The notes: a model not told the origin generated them from the sequence alone. A stretch of 64,000 bases of DNA from Crocinitomicaceae bacterium (GCA_002713215.1 PAVO01000023.1:36490-100489), one strand, 5' to 3'; positions 42,004 through 51,876 are shown, numbered from the stretch's first letter. Numbers and translations are program-made.

Positions 42004-43047
42004 ATGAAATATTCCTTGTTTCTTTTTCTTCTTGGGTTAATTTTCTTAGCTGAAGCTCAACAATTCAATGATTTTGAAAGAGGAAAAAATGAGGCACGCT
42101 TTGTTTTTTACAATACCGAGAATTTATTCGACATAGTAGACGATTCCATTAAAAGGGATGAGGATTTTACACCTGATGGAGCCAAGCACTGGACGGAAGG
42201 CAAGTATTATAAAAAGCAGAATAATTTGGGAAAGGTGTTGGTTTCGGTTGGTGGCTGGAACCTGCCGGAATTGGTTGCCCTTGGTGAAATAGAAAATAAA
42301 AAAGTACTCTATGACCTTACGAATAATACCATCTTAGAAGGAAAGGGCTATCAGATTGTACATTATGAGTCTCCGGATAGAAGAGGAATTGACGTAGGCT
42401 TTATTTACTTGAAAGAAAAAATAAAGGTACTAAACTCTCAGGCTATACAGGTAAATTTTCCCTGGGATAAGAGCTATAAAACCCGGGATATTCTTTATTC
42501 CAGGTTGTTGTTGTTTGAAACCGATACACTCCATTTTTTTGTATGCCATTGGCCTAGTAAATGGGGTGGACATTTGGAAACAGATAAATCAAGGTTTTTT
42601 GTAGGAAATCTTTTAAAGGAAAAAGTTGATGAAATAGTTGGCACCAATAAAAATGCAAACATTCTAATAATGGGAGATTTAAACGACACTCCCCTGGATG
42701 AAAGTGTAAAAGACGGATTGGGAGCTAAAAACGATACTACAGGAATAAAGGATGCAGAGTTATACAATCTCTCTTCGGATTGGGTAAAACTCAAAAGAGG
42801 CACGCACAAATACCAAGATGAATGGAGTGTAATTGATCATGTTATAGTAAGCTATGGTATGGTTCAGGAAAAAAGGACGTTGCAGGTTAAAGATGGACAA
42901 GCCTATATCTATGACCCAGACTTTTTATTGGAAAAGGACGCCAAATATTTTGATTCAAAACCTTACCGATCTTATGTTGGAATGAAGTATAACGGTGGAT
43001 ATTCCGACCATCTCCCGGTTTATGTTGACCTTAAACTGAATAATTAA
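42004..43047 (+). CDS. Secreted endonuclease/exonuclease/phosphatase-family hydrolase
   Basis: This 347-residue protein has a signal peptide (MKYSLFLFLLGLIFLAEAQ) and the four-layered fold of the DNase I/Mg-dependent phosphodiesterase family. Expected active-site blocks are present: FVFYNTENLFD (metal-binding Asn/Glu), LGEIEN, PDRRGIDVGFIY, VCHWPSKWGG, MGDLNDTPLD (Asp and Asn), WSVIDHVIVS and SDHLPVYVDLKL. The substrate could be nucleic acid or phosphoester. An extracellular or periplasmic phosphate-scavenging enzyme is plausible. The stop is 6 nt before the next gene in the same frame, so the two genes are probably co-transcribed. Confidence 0.88.
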   Translation: MKYSLFLFLLGLIFLAEAQQFNDFERGKNEARFVFYNTENLFDIVDDSIKRDEDFTPDGAKHWTEGKYYKKQNNLGKVLVSVGGWNLPELVALGEIENKKVLYDLTNNTILEGKGYQIVHYESPDRRGIDVGFIYLKEKIKVLNSQAIQVNFPWDKSYKTRDILYSRLLLFETDTLHFFVCHWPSKWGGHLETDKSRFFVGNLLKEKVDEIVGTNKNANILIMGDLNDTPLDESVKDGLGAKNDTTGIKDAELYNLSSDWVKLKRGTHKYQDEWSVIDHVIVSYGMVQEKRTLQVKDGQAYIYDPDFLLEKDAKYFDSKPYRSYVGMKYNGGYSDHLPVYVDLKLNN

Positions 43048-43053
43048 CAGAAG

Positions 43054-45984
43054 GTGAAAGAAGGGCTAAAAAATCAATTCAAATCCGTTTGGTTTCATGC
43101 CGTACTTTCATTGGCTATTTCATTTGGCTTGCTGGTTATAATAGATCCGGGCCAACAAATAAAACATCGCATTTCCAATACTAATATTTCCTGGGATGTT
43201 GAAAATGTAAACCCAGGCAATGCAAGGAGTGAGTTTAGCCTTTTTGATACTTCCTATTTTGTAATTCATCCGGGTGCGCAAAAACCGGTAATAGTAAATT
43301 ATAACTTCCACTTTGATGGAAGAATACGGGTAGTACTTGGAATAACGGGCTGGGCAACAATTGAAAAGGAAGGAGATGGAATTGTTGATTATGTTGTTTT
43401 AAAGAATAGCGATACCATATATAATGAAAAGATAACCCACATTGAAGATCAGGAGTTTTATTTTGATGTACTTCAACAAGATTCAATAACGGTAATTATT
43501 GATAAGGGAGAAAACATTTCAGGTGATCTTGGATGCATAACCTTTGAAAAAAGCAAAAAGAAAAACCTCTTTTGGATCATTCCATTGTGTTGTTTAGTGG
43601 GTATCTGGTTCTTTTTTCTTTTACGTCAGGGTTATTTTTTCATCTTTTTGTTTCCGGGAACAGTCTCCTATTTGTTGTTGTCCGTTTGTCTATCCAAGCT
43701 CAATTTGTTCGAGTTTGAAGACTTTTTAGTTTCTGTTGTACTCTTTGGTTTATTCACCGGAGCTCAAACATTGATATATCAATCAAAGAGTAAAATATTC
43801 AGGCTACTTACCTCTTCGTTTTTGCATATAATGTGGATAATCCTCGCCATTTTACCACTCTCTTTTATATCTTATGAATCGGTCTATGGGGAAGAAATAT
43901 CGCGTGATCAGTACATGGCCTTTTTTCAGACCAATACTGCCGAGGCCATAGAATATATGGAGACAGGAACCCCTGTAAATATTGTTATCGTTTTCGTGGT
44001 TTTGATTGTGTTATCCATCGTTTCTGTTCTAAAATCACGAGTTCAAAAAAGGATACCACAAAAACACCTTATTCTTATTTCGATACTCGTATTTATTCAG
44101 CTGATTTTGCTGGTACAAAACTGGAATCAATTAAACTTTTTGCAGAGTGCGGTGGGTTATTATAAGGAGTACAAGACTGAATTGGTTGAGTATAAAAAAA
44201 GTGTTGAGCGATTTAAAAACATGGACACTAAGGTTGAAGCAACCAAAAATCAAAAAGGAGAAACGTATGTAGTTGTTATTGGGGAGTCGCTTAACAAAAA
44301 CCACATGTCTCTATATGGATATCACAGAAAAACCACTCCTTTTTTAGATAGTTTAAACGAAACAGGTGAATTAAGTGTTTTTGAAAATGCAATAGCCAAT
44401 CATACTCATACCATGTCGGTGTTGGGGCTTTCCTTTACACAAGCCAACCAACTAAATGGATACAAACCAAGCGAAGCGGCGCCACTTATTCCCATGCTAA
44501 AAAGTGCTGGATTTAAGACCTTTTGGTTGAGCAACCAAATGAGGTATGGAATTTATGATAACCTGGTTTCTGTGATTGCCCAGTCTTGCGATGAAACTTA
44601 TTTTATCAATAAGAATATAGGTGAAATGGTAGTAACCAATGATTTTGATGGGGCTATAATAAGTAGGCTAAGTTCTATATTGAGTAAGAGTACCGATGAG
44701 AATCGAGTAATATTTGTGCACCTCATGGGAAGTCATGGTGCTTATGATGAGCGATACCCTGAAGAGTTTGAAGCGTTTAAAGGAGATTTAAATAGAAGTG
44801 TATTTGGGAATCAACACCCGCGATATATAAACTACTACGACAACAGTGTTTTATACAACGATTGGGTAATTTCTAAGGTATTTGATGAATTAAAGTCCGT
44901 TTCAGGCCAGCCTGCAAGCATGGTTTATTTTTCTGATCATAGTGAAGATGTAAAGCGAGGGCTAGGCCATAATTCGGGCGCATTTACTTTCGAAATGGTA
45001 GAAATTCCGTTTTTAGTTTGGTTCAATGACAGCTACGTGTCTCGTTATCCTGAGAAAGTAAAAACGGTTAAAAAGAACCTGCCTCGATACTTCTCCAACG
45101 ATTTATTCTATGAAATGGCCCTGGGTTTAATGGAGGTTAAAACAAAGGCGAATTACCTTCCTTTAGACATTACCGATACGAGTTTCAATTTGACCGAAAA
45201 AGATGTTTATACCTATCACGGAAAGAAAAAAATAATAGACCCGGAATATAGGCGGTATCATATTCAGCGGCATCAAAGTGCGTTGTTACAACAAAACCAA
45301 GGACTTAAATACATTCCGCACAGGGTAAACACAAAAGGGATGCTGTTTGAGGTTATAGAGCATGGCTTTAAAGGCATGGAGTTAGATTTAGTGACAGAAG
45401 AGACGGAAAACGAGAATGCGGTTTTTAAAATTGGACATTTCGAGGAAAAATTTATGACCAACAATACCCTCGAAGATGTGCTTCAATGGGATACAAAACA
45501 ACAACTTCAGAAAATTTGGCTGGACGTAAAAAACCTGGATGACGCCAATATGGGTATGTTTTTAAGCCGATTAAATCAGCTGGACAAAAAGTACAACCTA
45601 AAAAACCGAATTATTGTGGAAAGTTCGACGCCGTCACCAGAATTTAAAAAAATATCAGATGGTGGGTTTCATACAAGCTATTACCTCCCCTACTCGCTTT
45701 TTGATCTTAGCGATCCAAAATCAAAAAGAAATCGTGCGCAACAGATTATCAATCAAATTAAATCGCAAAAGGTAGCAGCCATATCGTTTGACAATGGATT
45801 ATATGGTTTTGTTGTTGAATACCTGGAACCAGGATTAAACAAGGAAATAATTTACCATACCTGGGATACATCAAAAGAATTCAACGACCCGGATTTATTA
45901 CAACAACTCCAAACCGCAGACTATTGGGAAAATGAACGGGTTAAAACAGTATTATTAAGGTTTAAATCACCTTATTACTTATAA
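43054..45984 (+). CDS. Phosphoethanolamine-transferase-like membrane enzyme fused to a GDPD-like domain
   Basis: This 976-residue protein starts at GTG. The first part has an N-terminal helix, an extracytoplasmic domain and about five membrane helices (about 170-360). A sulfatase-fold catalytic domain follows, as in EptA/OpgE enzymes: nucleophile Ser412 in VVIGESLNKNHMSLYGY, where EptA has Thr, then QANQLNGYKPSEAAPLIPML and YFSDHSEDVKRGLGHNSG. From about residue 753 comes a TIM-barrel-like part with HRVNTKGM, GMELDL and FKIGHFEE, which matches the HR, ExD and H pattern of glycerophosphodiester phosphodiesterases. The combination suggests modification and hydrolysis of phosphate-head lipids at the outer face. 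Its substrate is not shown. Confidence 0.82.
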   Translation: MKEGLKNQFKSVWFHAVLSLAISFGLLVIIDPGQQIKHRISNTNISWDVENVNPGNARSEFSLFDTSYFVIHPGAQKPVIVNYNFHFDGRIRVVLGITGWATIEKEGDGIVDYVVLKNSDTIYNEKITHIEDQEFYFDVLQQDSITVIIDKGENISGDLGCITFEKSKKKNLFWIIPLCCLVGIWFFFLLRQGYFFIFLFPGTVSYLLLSVCLSKLNLFEFEDFLVSVVLFGLFTGAQTLIYQSKSKIFRLLTSSFLHIMWIILAILPLSFISYESVYGEEISRDQYMAFFQTNTAEAIEYMETGTPVNIVIVFVVLIVLSIVSVLKSRVQKRIPQKHLILISILVFIQLILLVQNWNQLNFLQSAVGYYKEYKTELVEYKKSVERFKNMDTKVEATKNQKGETYVVVIGESLNKNHMSLYGYHRKTTPFLDSLNETGELSVFENAIANHTHTMSVLGLSFTQANQLNGYKPSEAAPLIPMLKSAGFKTFWLSNQMRYGIYDNLVSVIAQSCDETYFINKNIGEMVVTNDFDGAIISRLSSILSKSTDENRVIFVHLMGSHGAYDERYPEEFEAFKGDLNRSVFGNQHPRYINYYDNSVLYNDWVISKVFDELKSVSGQPASMVYFSDHSEDVKRGLGHNSGAFTFEMVEIPFLVWFNDSYVSRYPEKVKTVKKNLPRYFSNDLFYEMALGLMEVKTKANYLPLDITDTSFNLTEKDVYTYHGKKKIIDPEYRRYHIQRHQSALLQQNQGLKYIPHRVNTKGMLFEVIEHGFKGMELDLVTEETENENAVFKIGHFEEKFMTNNTLEDVLQWDTKQQLQKIWLDVKNLDDANMGMFLSRLNQLDKKYNLKNRIIVESSTPSPEFKKISDGGFHTSYYLPYSLFDLSDPKSKRNRAQQIINQIKSQKVAAISFDNGLYGFVVEYLEPGLNKEIIYHTWDTSKEFNDPDLLQQLQTADYWENERVKTVLLRFKSPYYL

Positions 45985-46015
45985 AAAAAGCCCCTGAAAA
46001 TCAGGAGCTTTTTTT
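45983..46015. terminator. Bidirectional terminator
   Basis: Seven A and GC pair with GC and seven T on the outside, and CCTGA pairs with TCAGG inside, with a single mismatch and an AAA loop. The stem starts inside the stop codon of the preceding gene and serves both it and tRNA-Cys from the other strand. Confidence 0.88.
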
Positions 46016-46016
46016 G

Positions 46017-46087
46017 AGGTTCCGAGCGGATTCGAACCGCTGTAGGAGCTTTTGCAGAGCCCAGCCTAGCCACTCGGCCACGGAACC
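46017..46087 (-). tRNA. tRNA-Cys (anticodon GCA)
   Basis: The minus-strand cloverleaf is complete. The acceptor GGTTCCG pairs with CGGAACC. The D arm contains GGCCGAGTGGCTAGGC. The anticodon arm GGGCT-CTGCAAA-AGCTC gives anticodon GCA. The discriminator is T (U73), the identity base of tRNA-Cys. CCA is not encoded. A -7 box is found at 46102-46109. Confidence 0.96.
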
Positions 46088-46101
46088 AGCTTAATTGGCC
46101 G

Positions 46102-46109
46102 CAAATGTA
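46102..46109 (-). promoter_or_regulatory. -7 box of the tRNA-Cys promoter
   Basis: The minus strand TACATTTG fits TAnnTTTG exactly, 15 nt before the tRNA 5' end. No -33 TTG is present at standard spacing. Confidence 0.5.
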
Positions 46110-46131
46110 TAAAAAAGCTTTACGCGGGTGT

Positions 46132-46485
46132 TTATCTTTTTAGCGTTACCTCCACTCCTTTAAGATCGAAGCCCAACGGAGGTTTTTCCTTTTTTACGGT
46201 AACTTCCAGCGATTCTATTTGCGGAATTTCTTTTTTAAGTCGTTCGGCAATACGATGGGCCACATTTTCAATAAGATCTGAAGGAATATTCATCTCTTCC
46301 GTTATCAGGTTCATAACGGCAACGTAATCCACGGTATCTTCCAGCTTGTCGCTTTTACCGGCCAAATTAAGGTCTACATTTATCAATAGATCAACGATAA
46401 AAGTATTGCCCGTTTTTCGTTCAACAGGCAAATGACCGTGCAGCGCGTGAAAGCGCAGGTTATTTATTTTGATGCTGTCTGTCAC
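46132..46485 (-). CDS. folB: Dihydroneopterin aldolase
   Basis: FolB cleaves 7,8-dihydroneopterin to 6-hydroxymethyl-7,8-dihydropterin in folate synthesis. The 117-residue length and signatures fit: IKINNLRFHALHGHLPVERKTGNTFIVDLLINVDL with the active-site Glu of the VERK segment, KLEDTVDYVAVMNLI with the active-site Tyr, IENVAHRIAERL and the closing VTVKKEKPP with the lysine. Its start overlaps gltX by 4 nt, so it is co-translated with it. The pairing of folB and gltX is conserved in several Bacteroidota but has no evident biochemical reason. Confidence 0.93.
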   Translation of the reverse strand: MTDSIKINNLRFHALHGHLPVERKTGNTFIVDLLINVDLNLAGKSDKLEDTVDYVAVMNLITEEMNIPSDLIENVAHRIAERLKKEIPQIESLEVTVKKEKPPLGFDLKGVEVTLKR

Positions 46486-48011
46486 GAAGCCAGTTGTTCA
46501 ATTACAGCTAATCCAGTATCGATTCTTTTTAGTACCTCTTCTTTTCCCAGAATGGAGGCAATTGCAGACATGCTTGGACCCATACCTTTTCCAGTAACCA
46601 ACAACCGGAAACCAGGCATTACCTTACCAAAACCATAACCATTGTCTTCGAGAAACTTTTTGAAGGTGACATCTATGTTTTCCTCGCTAAAGTCAGAAAT
46701 ACCTTCAAGTTTACCTCTTAGGTTTTTTACAATTTCGGGAGTATCCTCTTTCCATTTCTTCCGAACCGTTTTTTCATCATAAGAGGTGGGAGCTTCGAAG
46801 TAAAAACGATCATTCAACATGTCAGGAATAAAAGAAGCGCGTTCTTTCATAAGCCCGCAAACCCGGGAGGTAAAACCCTTACTGGATTGAATCCCTTCAG
46901 CTTCTAAATATGGCCTTAGCAACTCTTCCAGTTCTTCATTCGACCTGGAACGCAGGTATTGTTGGTTATACCATTTTGCCTTATCTGCATCGAATTTAGC
47001 ACCGGCCTTCCCTACCCTTTCCAGAGAAAACTCTGATATCAATTCTTCCAAAGAAAAGATTTCGCGATCATCTCCGGGGTTCCATCCTAAGAAAGCCAGC
47101 ATGTTCACAAAACCATCTGCAAAATATCCCGATTCCCGGTATCCACTTGATACCTCATGTGTTTTAGGGTCTTTCCACTCCAGGGGAAAGACAGGAAACC
47201 CTAAACGATCACCATCACGCTTGCTTAACTTTCCATTTCCATCAGGCTTAAGAATAAGTGGTAAATGAGCAAAATCGGGCTGGTTCCACCCTAAGTATTG
47301 ATACAGCAATACATGAGTTGGCGCAGACGGAAGCCATTCTTCACCCCGGATAACATGTGTAATATCCATTAGATGATCATCGACAATATTGGCCAAATGA
47401 TAAGTTGGCATTTTGTCTGCCTTCATCAATACTTTGTCATCAATATTGTTCGAGTTTACAACAACCCACCCGCGAATCAAATCATTCAAACGAATTTCTT
47501 CATTTCTTGGGGCTTTCAGTCGAATTACATACGGATCACCGTTGTTAATTCTTGCCTCAACCTCTTCTTTAGTTAAGGTAAGTGAGTTCTTCATACCCGT
47601 ACGGGTAATTTGGTTGTATTGCCAGTTAGGAGCCTTCATTTTTTTTGCCATCTCCCTTACGTTTTCAAGTTCTTCGGGAGTGTCAAAAGCATAATAGGCG
47701 TAACCGTCGTTAATTAGCTGTTCAGCATATTGGTAGTACAAGTCTTTTCTTTCGCTCTGACGATAAGGGCCACAGTTTCCTGGGTTTTGAGGCCCTTCAT
47801 CTGGAGTGATTCCACACCAACTCAACGATTGTTGGATGTACTCTTCAGCACCGGGGACAAACCGAGTTTGATCCGTATCTTCAATCCGAAGTAAAAAATC
47901 ACCACCGTGATGCTTGGCAAACAGGTAGTTATAAAGTGCAGTACGAACACCACCAATGTGTAGTGGCCCGGTTGGGCTAGGCGCAAACCTTACTCGAACT
48001 TTTTGACTCAT
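46482..48011 (-). CDS. gltX: Glutamyl-tRNA synthetase
   Basis: This class I synthetase of 509 residues charges tRNA(Glu), and probably tRNA(Gln), given the gatC gene of the GatCAB route in this window. The HIGH motif is PSPTGPLHIGG at the N-terminus, and the KMSKS motif is KLSKRDGDR at about residue 265. RFAPSPTG, RIEDTDQTR and the WLPSAPTHVLLYQ block identify GltX rather than GlnRS. The anticodon-binding C-terminus is complete. A -7 box is at 48034-48041. Confidence 0.95.
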   Translation of the reverse strand: MSQKVRVRFAPSPTGPLHIGGVRTALYNYLFAKHHGGDFLLRIEDTDQTRFVPGAEEYIQQSLSWCGITPDEGPQNPGNCGPYRQSERKDLYYQYAEQLINDGYAYYAFDTPEELENVREMAKKMKAPNWQYNQITRTGMKNSLTLTKEEVEARINNGDPYVIRLKAPRNEEIRLNDLIRGWVVVNSNNIDDKVLMKADKMPTYHLANIVDDHLMDITHVIRGEEWLPSAPTHVLLYQYLGWNQPDFAHLPLILKPDGNGKLSKRDGDRLGFPVFPLEWKDPKTHEVSSGYRESGYFADGFVNMLAFLGWNPGDDREIFSLEELISEFSLERVGKAGAKFDADKAKWYNQQYLRSRSNEELEELLRPYLEAEGIQSSKGFTSRVCGLMKERASFIPDMLNDRFYFEAPTSYDEKTVRKKWKEDTPEIVKNLRGKLEGISDFSEENIDVTFKKFLEDNGYGFGKVMPGFRLLVTGKGMGPSMSAIASILGKEEVLKRIDTGLAVIEQLAS

Positions 48012-48033
48012 TTCATTCCATTTTTAAGGGCGG

Positions 48034-48041
48034 CAAAGATA
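48034..48041 (-). promoter_or_regulatory. -7 box upstream of gltX
   Basis: The minus strand TATCTTTG is an exact TAnnTTTG match, 23 nt before the gltX ATG. It would drive gltX-folB. Confidence 0.5.
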
Positions 48042-48131
48042 ATTTTTTGAATTGGCAGAGGGTTAAAAAGACTTAATTCAAAACGGAAGAAAATCACGGC
48101 TAACAATTGTCGCTATCTTCGTACGTTACAA

Positions 48132-51100
48132 ATGACCATGAATTCGGGCAATTATAACGATCTATTACTTAAGCTGGATGGCTTTATTCGTAAGTACTAC
48201 ACGAATAGACTTATCCGCGGAGGGCTGTATTCTACGGCTCTAATTACAGGTTTTTATGTAATCATTGTTTTATTGGAGGCGGCTGGCAGGTTTGGTTCTG
48301 GTACCAGGACCATTATGTTTTTTTCGTTTATCGTTTTTCTCCTTGGGGTTGTTTACCGGTACATAATTACTCCTCTTTTGAAACTGTATCAAATTGGTGA
48401 TCGAATTTCGCCGGAACAGGCTGCAACAATTGTTGGCAAACATTTTCCTGCGGTAAACGACAAGTTGTTAAATACCATTGAGCTTAAGAAACTATCAGAC
48501 ATCAGTCCAAATCAAAGTAGTCTGATTCTCGCCAGTATTGAACAGCGTTCGGAAAAACTAAGACCCATACCTTTCTCATCGGCCATCGATTTAAGTGAAA
48601 ACCGAAAATACCTGAAGTATGCCCTACCCCCTATTGCGCTTATTTTGATTGTATTGTTTACGGCGCCGTCTCTAATTACGGCTCCAACGGAACGACTACT
48701 GGATTATGATGAACACTTTGAGCAGCCCAGGCCCTTTGATTTTGTCGTATTAAACGATGACCTTAGGGCGATTAAAAACGAGGATTTTGTTTTGGAAATT
48801 AGCATGGAGGGTGAGGAAATTCCACAGGAAGTTTTTATCGATGTTGATGGAGTTCAGTATCGAATGGATAAACTTTCCGGGACTAAATACAAATACACGG
48901 CGCGCAACATTCAGAAAAGTACCGATTTCAAATTTTATGCTTCAGGGTTTTATTCTGCACCCTATACTCTACAAGTATTTCCCCGACCAGTGGTTAACCA
49001 AAGTGTTTTTGAAGTAAAATACCCAAGTTACATTGGAAAACAAGACGAACAGTTTACCGGTGTTAACGATGTTTATCTTCCGGAAGGCACACAAATAAAA
49101 TGGACGATCAAGACGGAACACACCCAGGAGGTTAGAATAGAGGAACGGGATACGGTATTTAATGCGAAGCAGGTCAGTGAGGATAAATTCACTATTGAAA
49201 CAGGTGTGAAGCAATCAAAAACCATTAGGGCTTTTTTGATGAACAACCAGATAGAGACCTACGATTCTTTGCAGGTGTCGGTTAATGCAATAAAAGACCT
49301 TTACCCTGAAATACAGACGCAGGAACTAGGAGATTCCCTTTCCTATTCCAACATTTATTTTACAGGTAAGTATCGTGACGATTATGGGTTTACCGGGTTG
49401 TGGTTTGTTTATCAGAAGAACAATGGAGAAGAAAACAGGGTTGCAATTTCCATTAATAACACCCAGGCAATGGGAGAGTTTTATCACCTGTGGAACCTGA
49501 AGGAAATAGGCGTTGAGCCGGATGATAACCTGAGGTATTATTTCGAGATATGGGATAATGATGGTGTAAACGGACCCAAAAAGGCTCGTTCGCAAATGAG
49601 AACCCTTAACATTCCGTCCACCAGGGACATTCAGGAAAAAGCCGAAAAGCAGTCTGAAGAAACAAAAAAGGATATGGAAGAAAGCCTTAATGAAGCAAAA
49701 GACCTTCGTAAAGAACTCGAAAAACTAAACAAGAAGTTGTTGGAGAAAAAAACGGTTTCCTGGGAAGAGAAGAAACGCTTAAAGGAGTTGATGAATCAAC
49801 AAAAAGAGCTTCAGAATAAGTTCGAGAAAATTCAGCGGGAAAACGAACTAAACAACAAGCGAAGAAACGAAATGGACCCGCTTAGTGAAGAGCTAAGAGA
49901 AAAACAAAAGCAACTGGAAGAGTTGATGGAAAAGGTGATGGACGAAGACATGAAGAAAATGATGGACGACATCGAAAAAATGATGGAGGAAATGAATAAA
50001 GAAAAGCTCCAGAAACAAGTCGATCAGCTGAAGTTGGATAACAAGGATTTGGAAAAAGAACTCGATCGAAGTTTAGAGTTGTTCAAGCAACTTGAGTTTG
50101 AGCAGAAATTGGAGTCTGTTATAAAAAACCTTCAGGAGCTAAAGAAAGAGGAAAGAAAATTAGCAGAGAAATCCCTTGAAAAGAATTCAGACCCAGAGCA
50201 GCTCAACAAGAAGCAAGAGGAAATAGAGAAGGAGTTCGATAAAATTAAAAAGGACATGGAGGATCTTGAAAAGAAAAACAACGAGCTTCAGGATAAAAAC
50301 AAGCTTCCAGACACAAAACCAGAGCAGCAAGGGGCTAAAAAGAGCATGGAAGATGCTAAAAAGCAGAATAAGGAAGGGGATAAAAAGGGAGCAAACAAAA
50401 GCCAAAACAAAGCTGCAGATCAAATGGAGCAAATGGAACAGAAGCTAAGCCAGATGCAAAGTGAAATGCAGGAACAACAGCAAGCCGAAGATATTGAGGC
50501 GCTTAGAAGGCTGAGACAAAACCTACTTCAACTTTCGTTTGATCAGGAGGAATTGATTGAGGCAGTAAAAGTCACACAGCCGAACGACCCCAGGTTTGTC
50601 GAGCTCACCAGGACGCAAAAAAGGCTGGAAGATGATAGCAAAATGATAGAAGACTCGTTGTTTGCTCTTTCGAAACGAAACGTACAGATCCAGTCAATGG
50701 TGAACAAGGAAATCGCGTCCATCAATGATAACATGGGCAAGTCCATTAAGTTTATGGCCGACCGTAAGGTCCCGGAATCCTTAAATCGACAGCAATATGT
50801 AATGACATCGATGAATAACCTTGCTTTGATGCTGGACGAAAGCATTCAGCAATCGCAGAAAAAGCAAAGCAGTAAAAAGTTTGGTAAGAAGAGTTGCTCA
50901 AAGCCCGGAGGGGGCAAGCCTTCAATCGGAGAGGTAAAAAAAGCACAAAAGAAACTTTCTCAGCAGTTGAAAAAACTCCAACAACAAATGCAGGAAGGGG
51001 GTAAAAAACCAGGGAAAGGCGGACCTGGAGGCAGAGGCTCAAAAATGAGTGAACAGGCGGCTAAATTGGCCGCAGAGCAGTCAGCTATAAGAAATGAGCT

Positions 51101-51467
51101 TAGAAGGCTCATGGAAGGCTCTCAAAATAAGCCAGGGGGCAAAAACGGAGGAAATGAATTGAGCAGGCTTCAGGAGTTAATGGAACAGAATGAGGAAGAT
51201 CTTGTAAACATGAGAATTTCACGAGAAACAATTAGACGGCAGGAAGAAATAATGACTCGTTTACTCGAGAGTGAAAAAGCGGAAAGAGAGCGGGAATTTG
51301 ACAACAAAAGAGAATCTAAAACCGCAGAAGAAAAGTTTTTAGAAAATCAGGCACTTGACGAATATAAGCGCCAGAAAGATCAGCAGATAGAATTATTGGA
51401 AACTATACCGTTAAATTTGAAACCTTTTTACAGAAATAAGGTAAATGAGTACTTTAATAAGTTCTAG
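48132..51467 (+). CDS. DUF4175 membrane protein with long coiled coil
   Basis: This 1111-residue protein has two N-terminal membrane helices (about 33-55 and 64-85) and a third at about 158-178. An extracytoplasmic beta-rich region of about 320 residues follows, including VFEVKYPSYIGKQDEQF, which is typical of the family. From about residue 500 to 740 is a highly charged coiled coil (EKLNKKLLEKKTVSWEEKK, ELREKQKQLEELMEKVMDEDM). The C-terminal third has another coiled coil and a low-complexity Gly/Lys/Pro-rich segment (GGKKPGKGGPGGRG). The DUF4175 family is common in Bacteroidota next to ybeY and mnmG. No function is known. Another ATG lies two codons in. Confidence 0.87.
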   Translation: MTMNSGNYNDLLLKLDGFIRKYYTNRLIRGGLYSTALITGFYVIIVLLEAAGRFGSGTRTIMFFSFIVFLLGVVYRYIITPLLKLYQIGDRISPEQAATIVGKHFPAVNDKLLNTIELKKLSDISPNQSSLILASIEQRSEKLRPIPFSSAIDLSENRKYLKYALPPIALILIVLFTAPSLITAPTERLLDYDEHFEQPRPFDFVVLNDDLRAIKNEDFVLEISMEGEEIPQEVFIDVDGVQYRMDKLSGTKYKYTARNIQKSTDFKFYASGFYSAPYTLQVFPRPVVNQSVFEVKYPSYIGKQDEQFTGVNDVYLPEGTQIKWTIKTEHTQEVRIEERDTVFNAKQVSEDKFTIETGVKQSKTIRAFLMNNQIETYDSLQVSVNAIKDLYPEIQTQELGDSLSYSNIYFTGKYRDDYGFTGLWFVYQKNNGEENRVAISINNTQAMGEFYHLWNLKEIGVEPDDNLRYYFEIWDNDGVNGPKKARSQMRTLNIPSTRDIQEKAEKQSEETKKDMEESLNEAKDLRKELEKLNKKLLEKKTVSWEEKKRLKELMNQQKELQNKFEKIQRENELNNKRRNEMDPLSEELREKQKQLEELMEKVMDEDMKKMMDDIEKMMEEMNKEKLQKQVDQLKLDNKDLEKELDRSLELFKQLEFEQKLESVIKNLQELKKEERKLAEKSLEKNSDPEQLNKKQEEIEKEFDKIKKDMEDLEKKNNELQDKNKLPDTKPEQQGAKKSMEDAKKQNKEGDKKGANKSQNKAADQMEQMEQKLSQMQSEMQEQQQAEDIEALRRLRQNLLQLSFDQEELIEAVKVTQPNDPRFVELTRTQKRLEDDSKMIEDSLFALSKRNVQIQSMVNKEIASINDNMGKSIKFMADRKVPESLNRQQYVMTSMNNLALMLDESIQQSQKKQSSKKFGKKSCSKPGGGKPSIGEVKKAQKKLSQQLKKLQQQMQEGGKKPGKGGPGGRGSKMSEQAAKLAAEQSAIRNELRRLMEGSQNKPGGKNGGNELSRLQELMEQNEEDLVNMRISRETIRRQEEIMTRLLESEKAEREREFDNKRESKTAEEKFLENQALDEYKRQKDQQIELLETIPLNLKPFYRNKVNEYFNKF

Positions 51468-51471
51468 TCTC

Positions 51472-51876
51472 ATGAAGAAGTCTATCAGCTTTTCTTCAAA
51501 ATTTGAAAATATAGACCTTGCAGAAAAATTCATAACCACTATATGTGAGTATGAAGATATTGACGAGAGGTACTTTGGTAATATTATTATTGCTGTTACC
51601 GAAAGTGTTAATAATGCTATAGTACACGGCAATAAAGAAAACCCGGAAAAGGATGTCAACTTGCACTATTTCTTAAACGGGAAAGAACTCGGGTTTGTAG
51701 TTGAGGATCAGGGAGAGGGTTTTAATTTTGATATCATTCCTGACCCAACATTACCAGAAAACATTGAAAAACTATCCGGAAGAGGAATATTTCTGATGAA
51801 AAGCCTGGCCGACGAGGTGTGTTTCACTAAAGATGGCCGATCGGTTGAGATGAAGTTTGATATAACTAATGGATAA
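51472..51876 (+). CDS. Anti-sigma-factor-type serine kinase/ATPase (HATPase_c_2)
   Basis: This protein of about 134 residues is a stand-alone GHKL ATPase. The N box is TESVNNAIVHGNKEN, the G1 box VVEDQGEGFNF and the G2 box LSGRGIFLMKSLADE, and it ends in a DGRSVEMKFD strand. These match the RsbW/SpoIIAB-like family of anti-sigma kinases. It may regulate a sigma factor or an unknown partner, but no sigma or anti-anti-sigma gene is in the window. A longer reading starts at 51445, overlapping the previous gene; I prefer the ATG 4 nt after its stop. The stop overlaps ybeY by 8 nt. Confidence 0.87.
   Translation: MKKSISFSSKFENIDLAEKFITTICEYEDIDERYFGNIIIAVTESVNNAIVHGNKENPEKDVNLHYFLNGKELGFVVEDQGEGFNFDIIPDPTLPENIEKLSGRGIFLMKSLADEVCFTKDGRSVEMKFDITNG

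Noticed and set aside
51445..51471. The longer N-terminus of the anti-sigma-type ATPase
   Set aside because: It overlaps the previous gene's end; the ATG 4 nt after that stop gives the usual family N-terminus.
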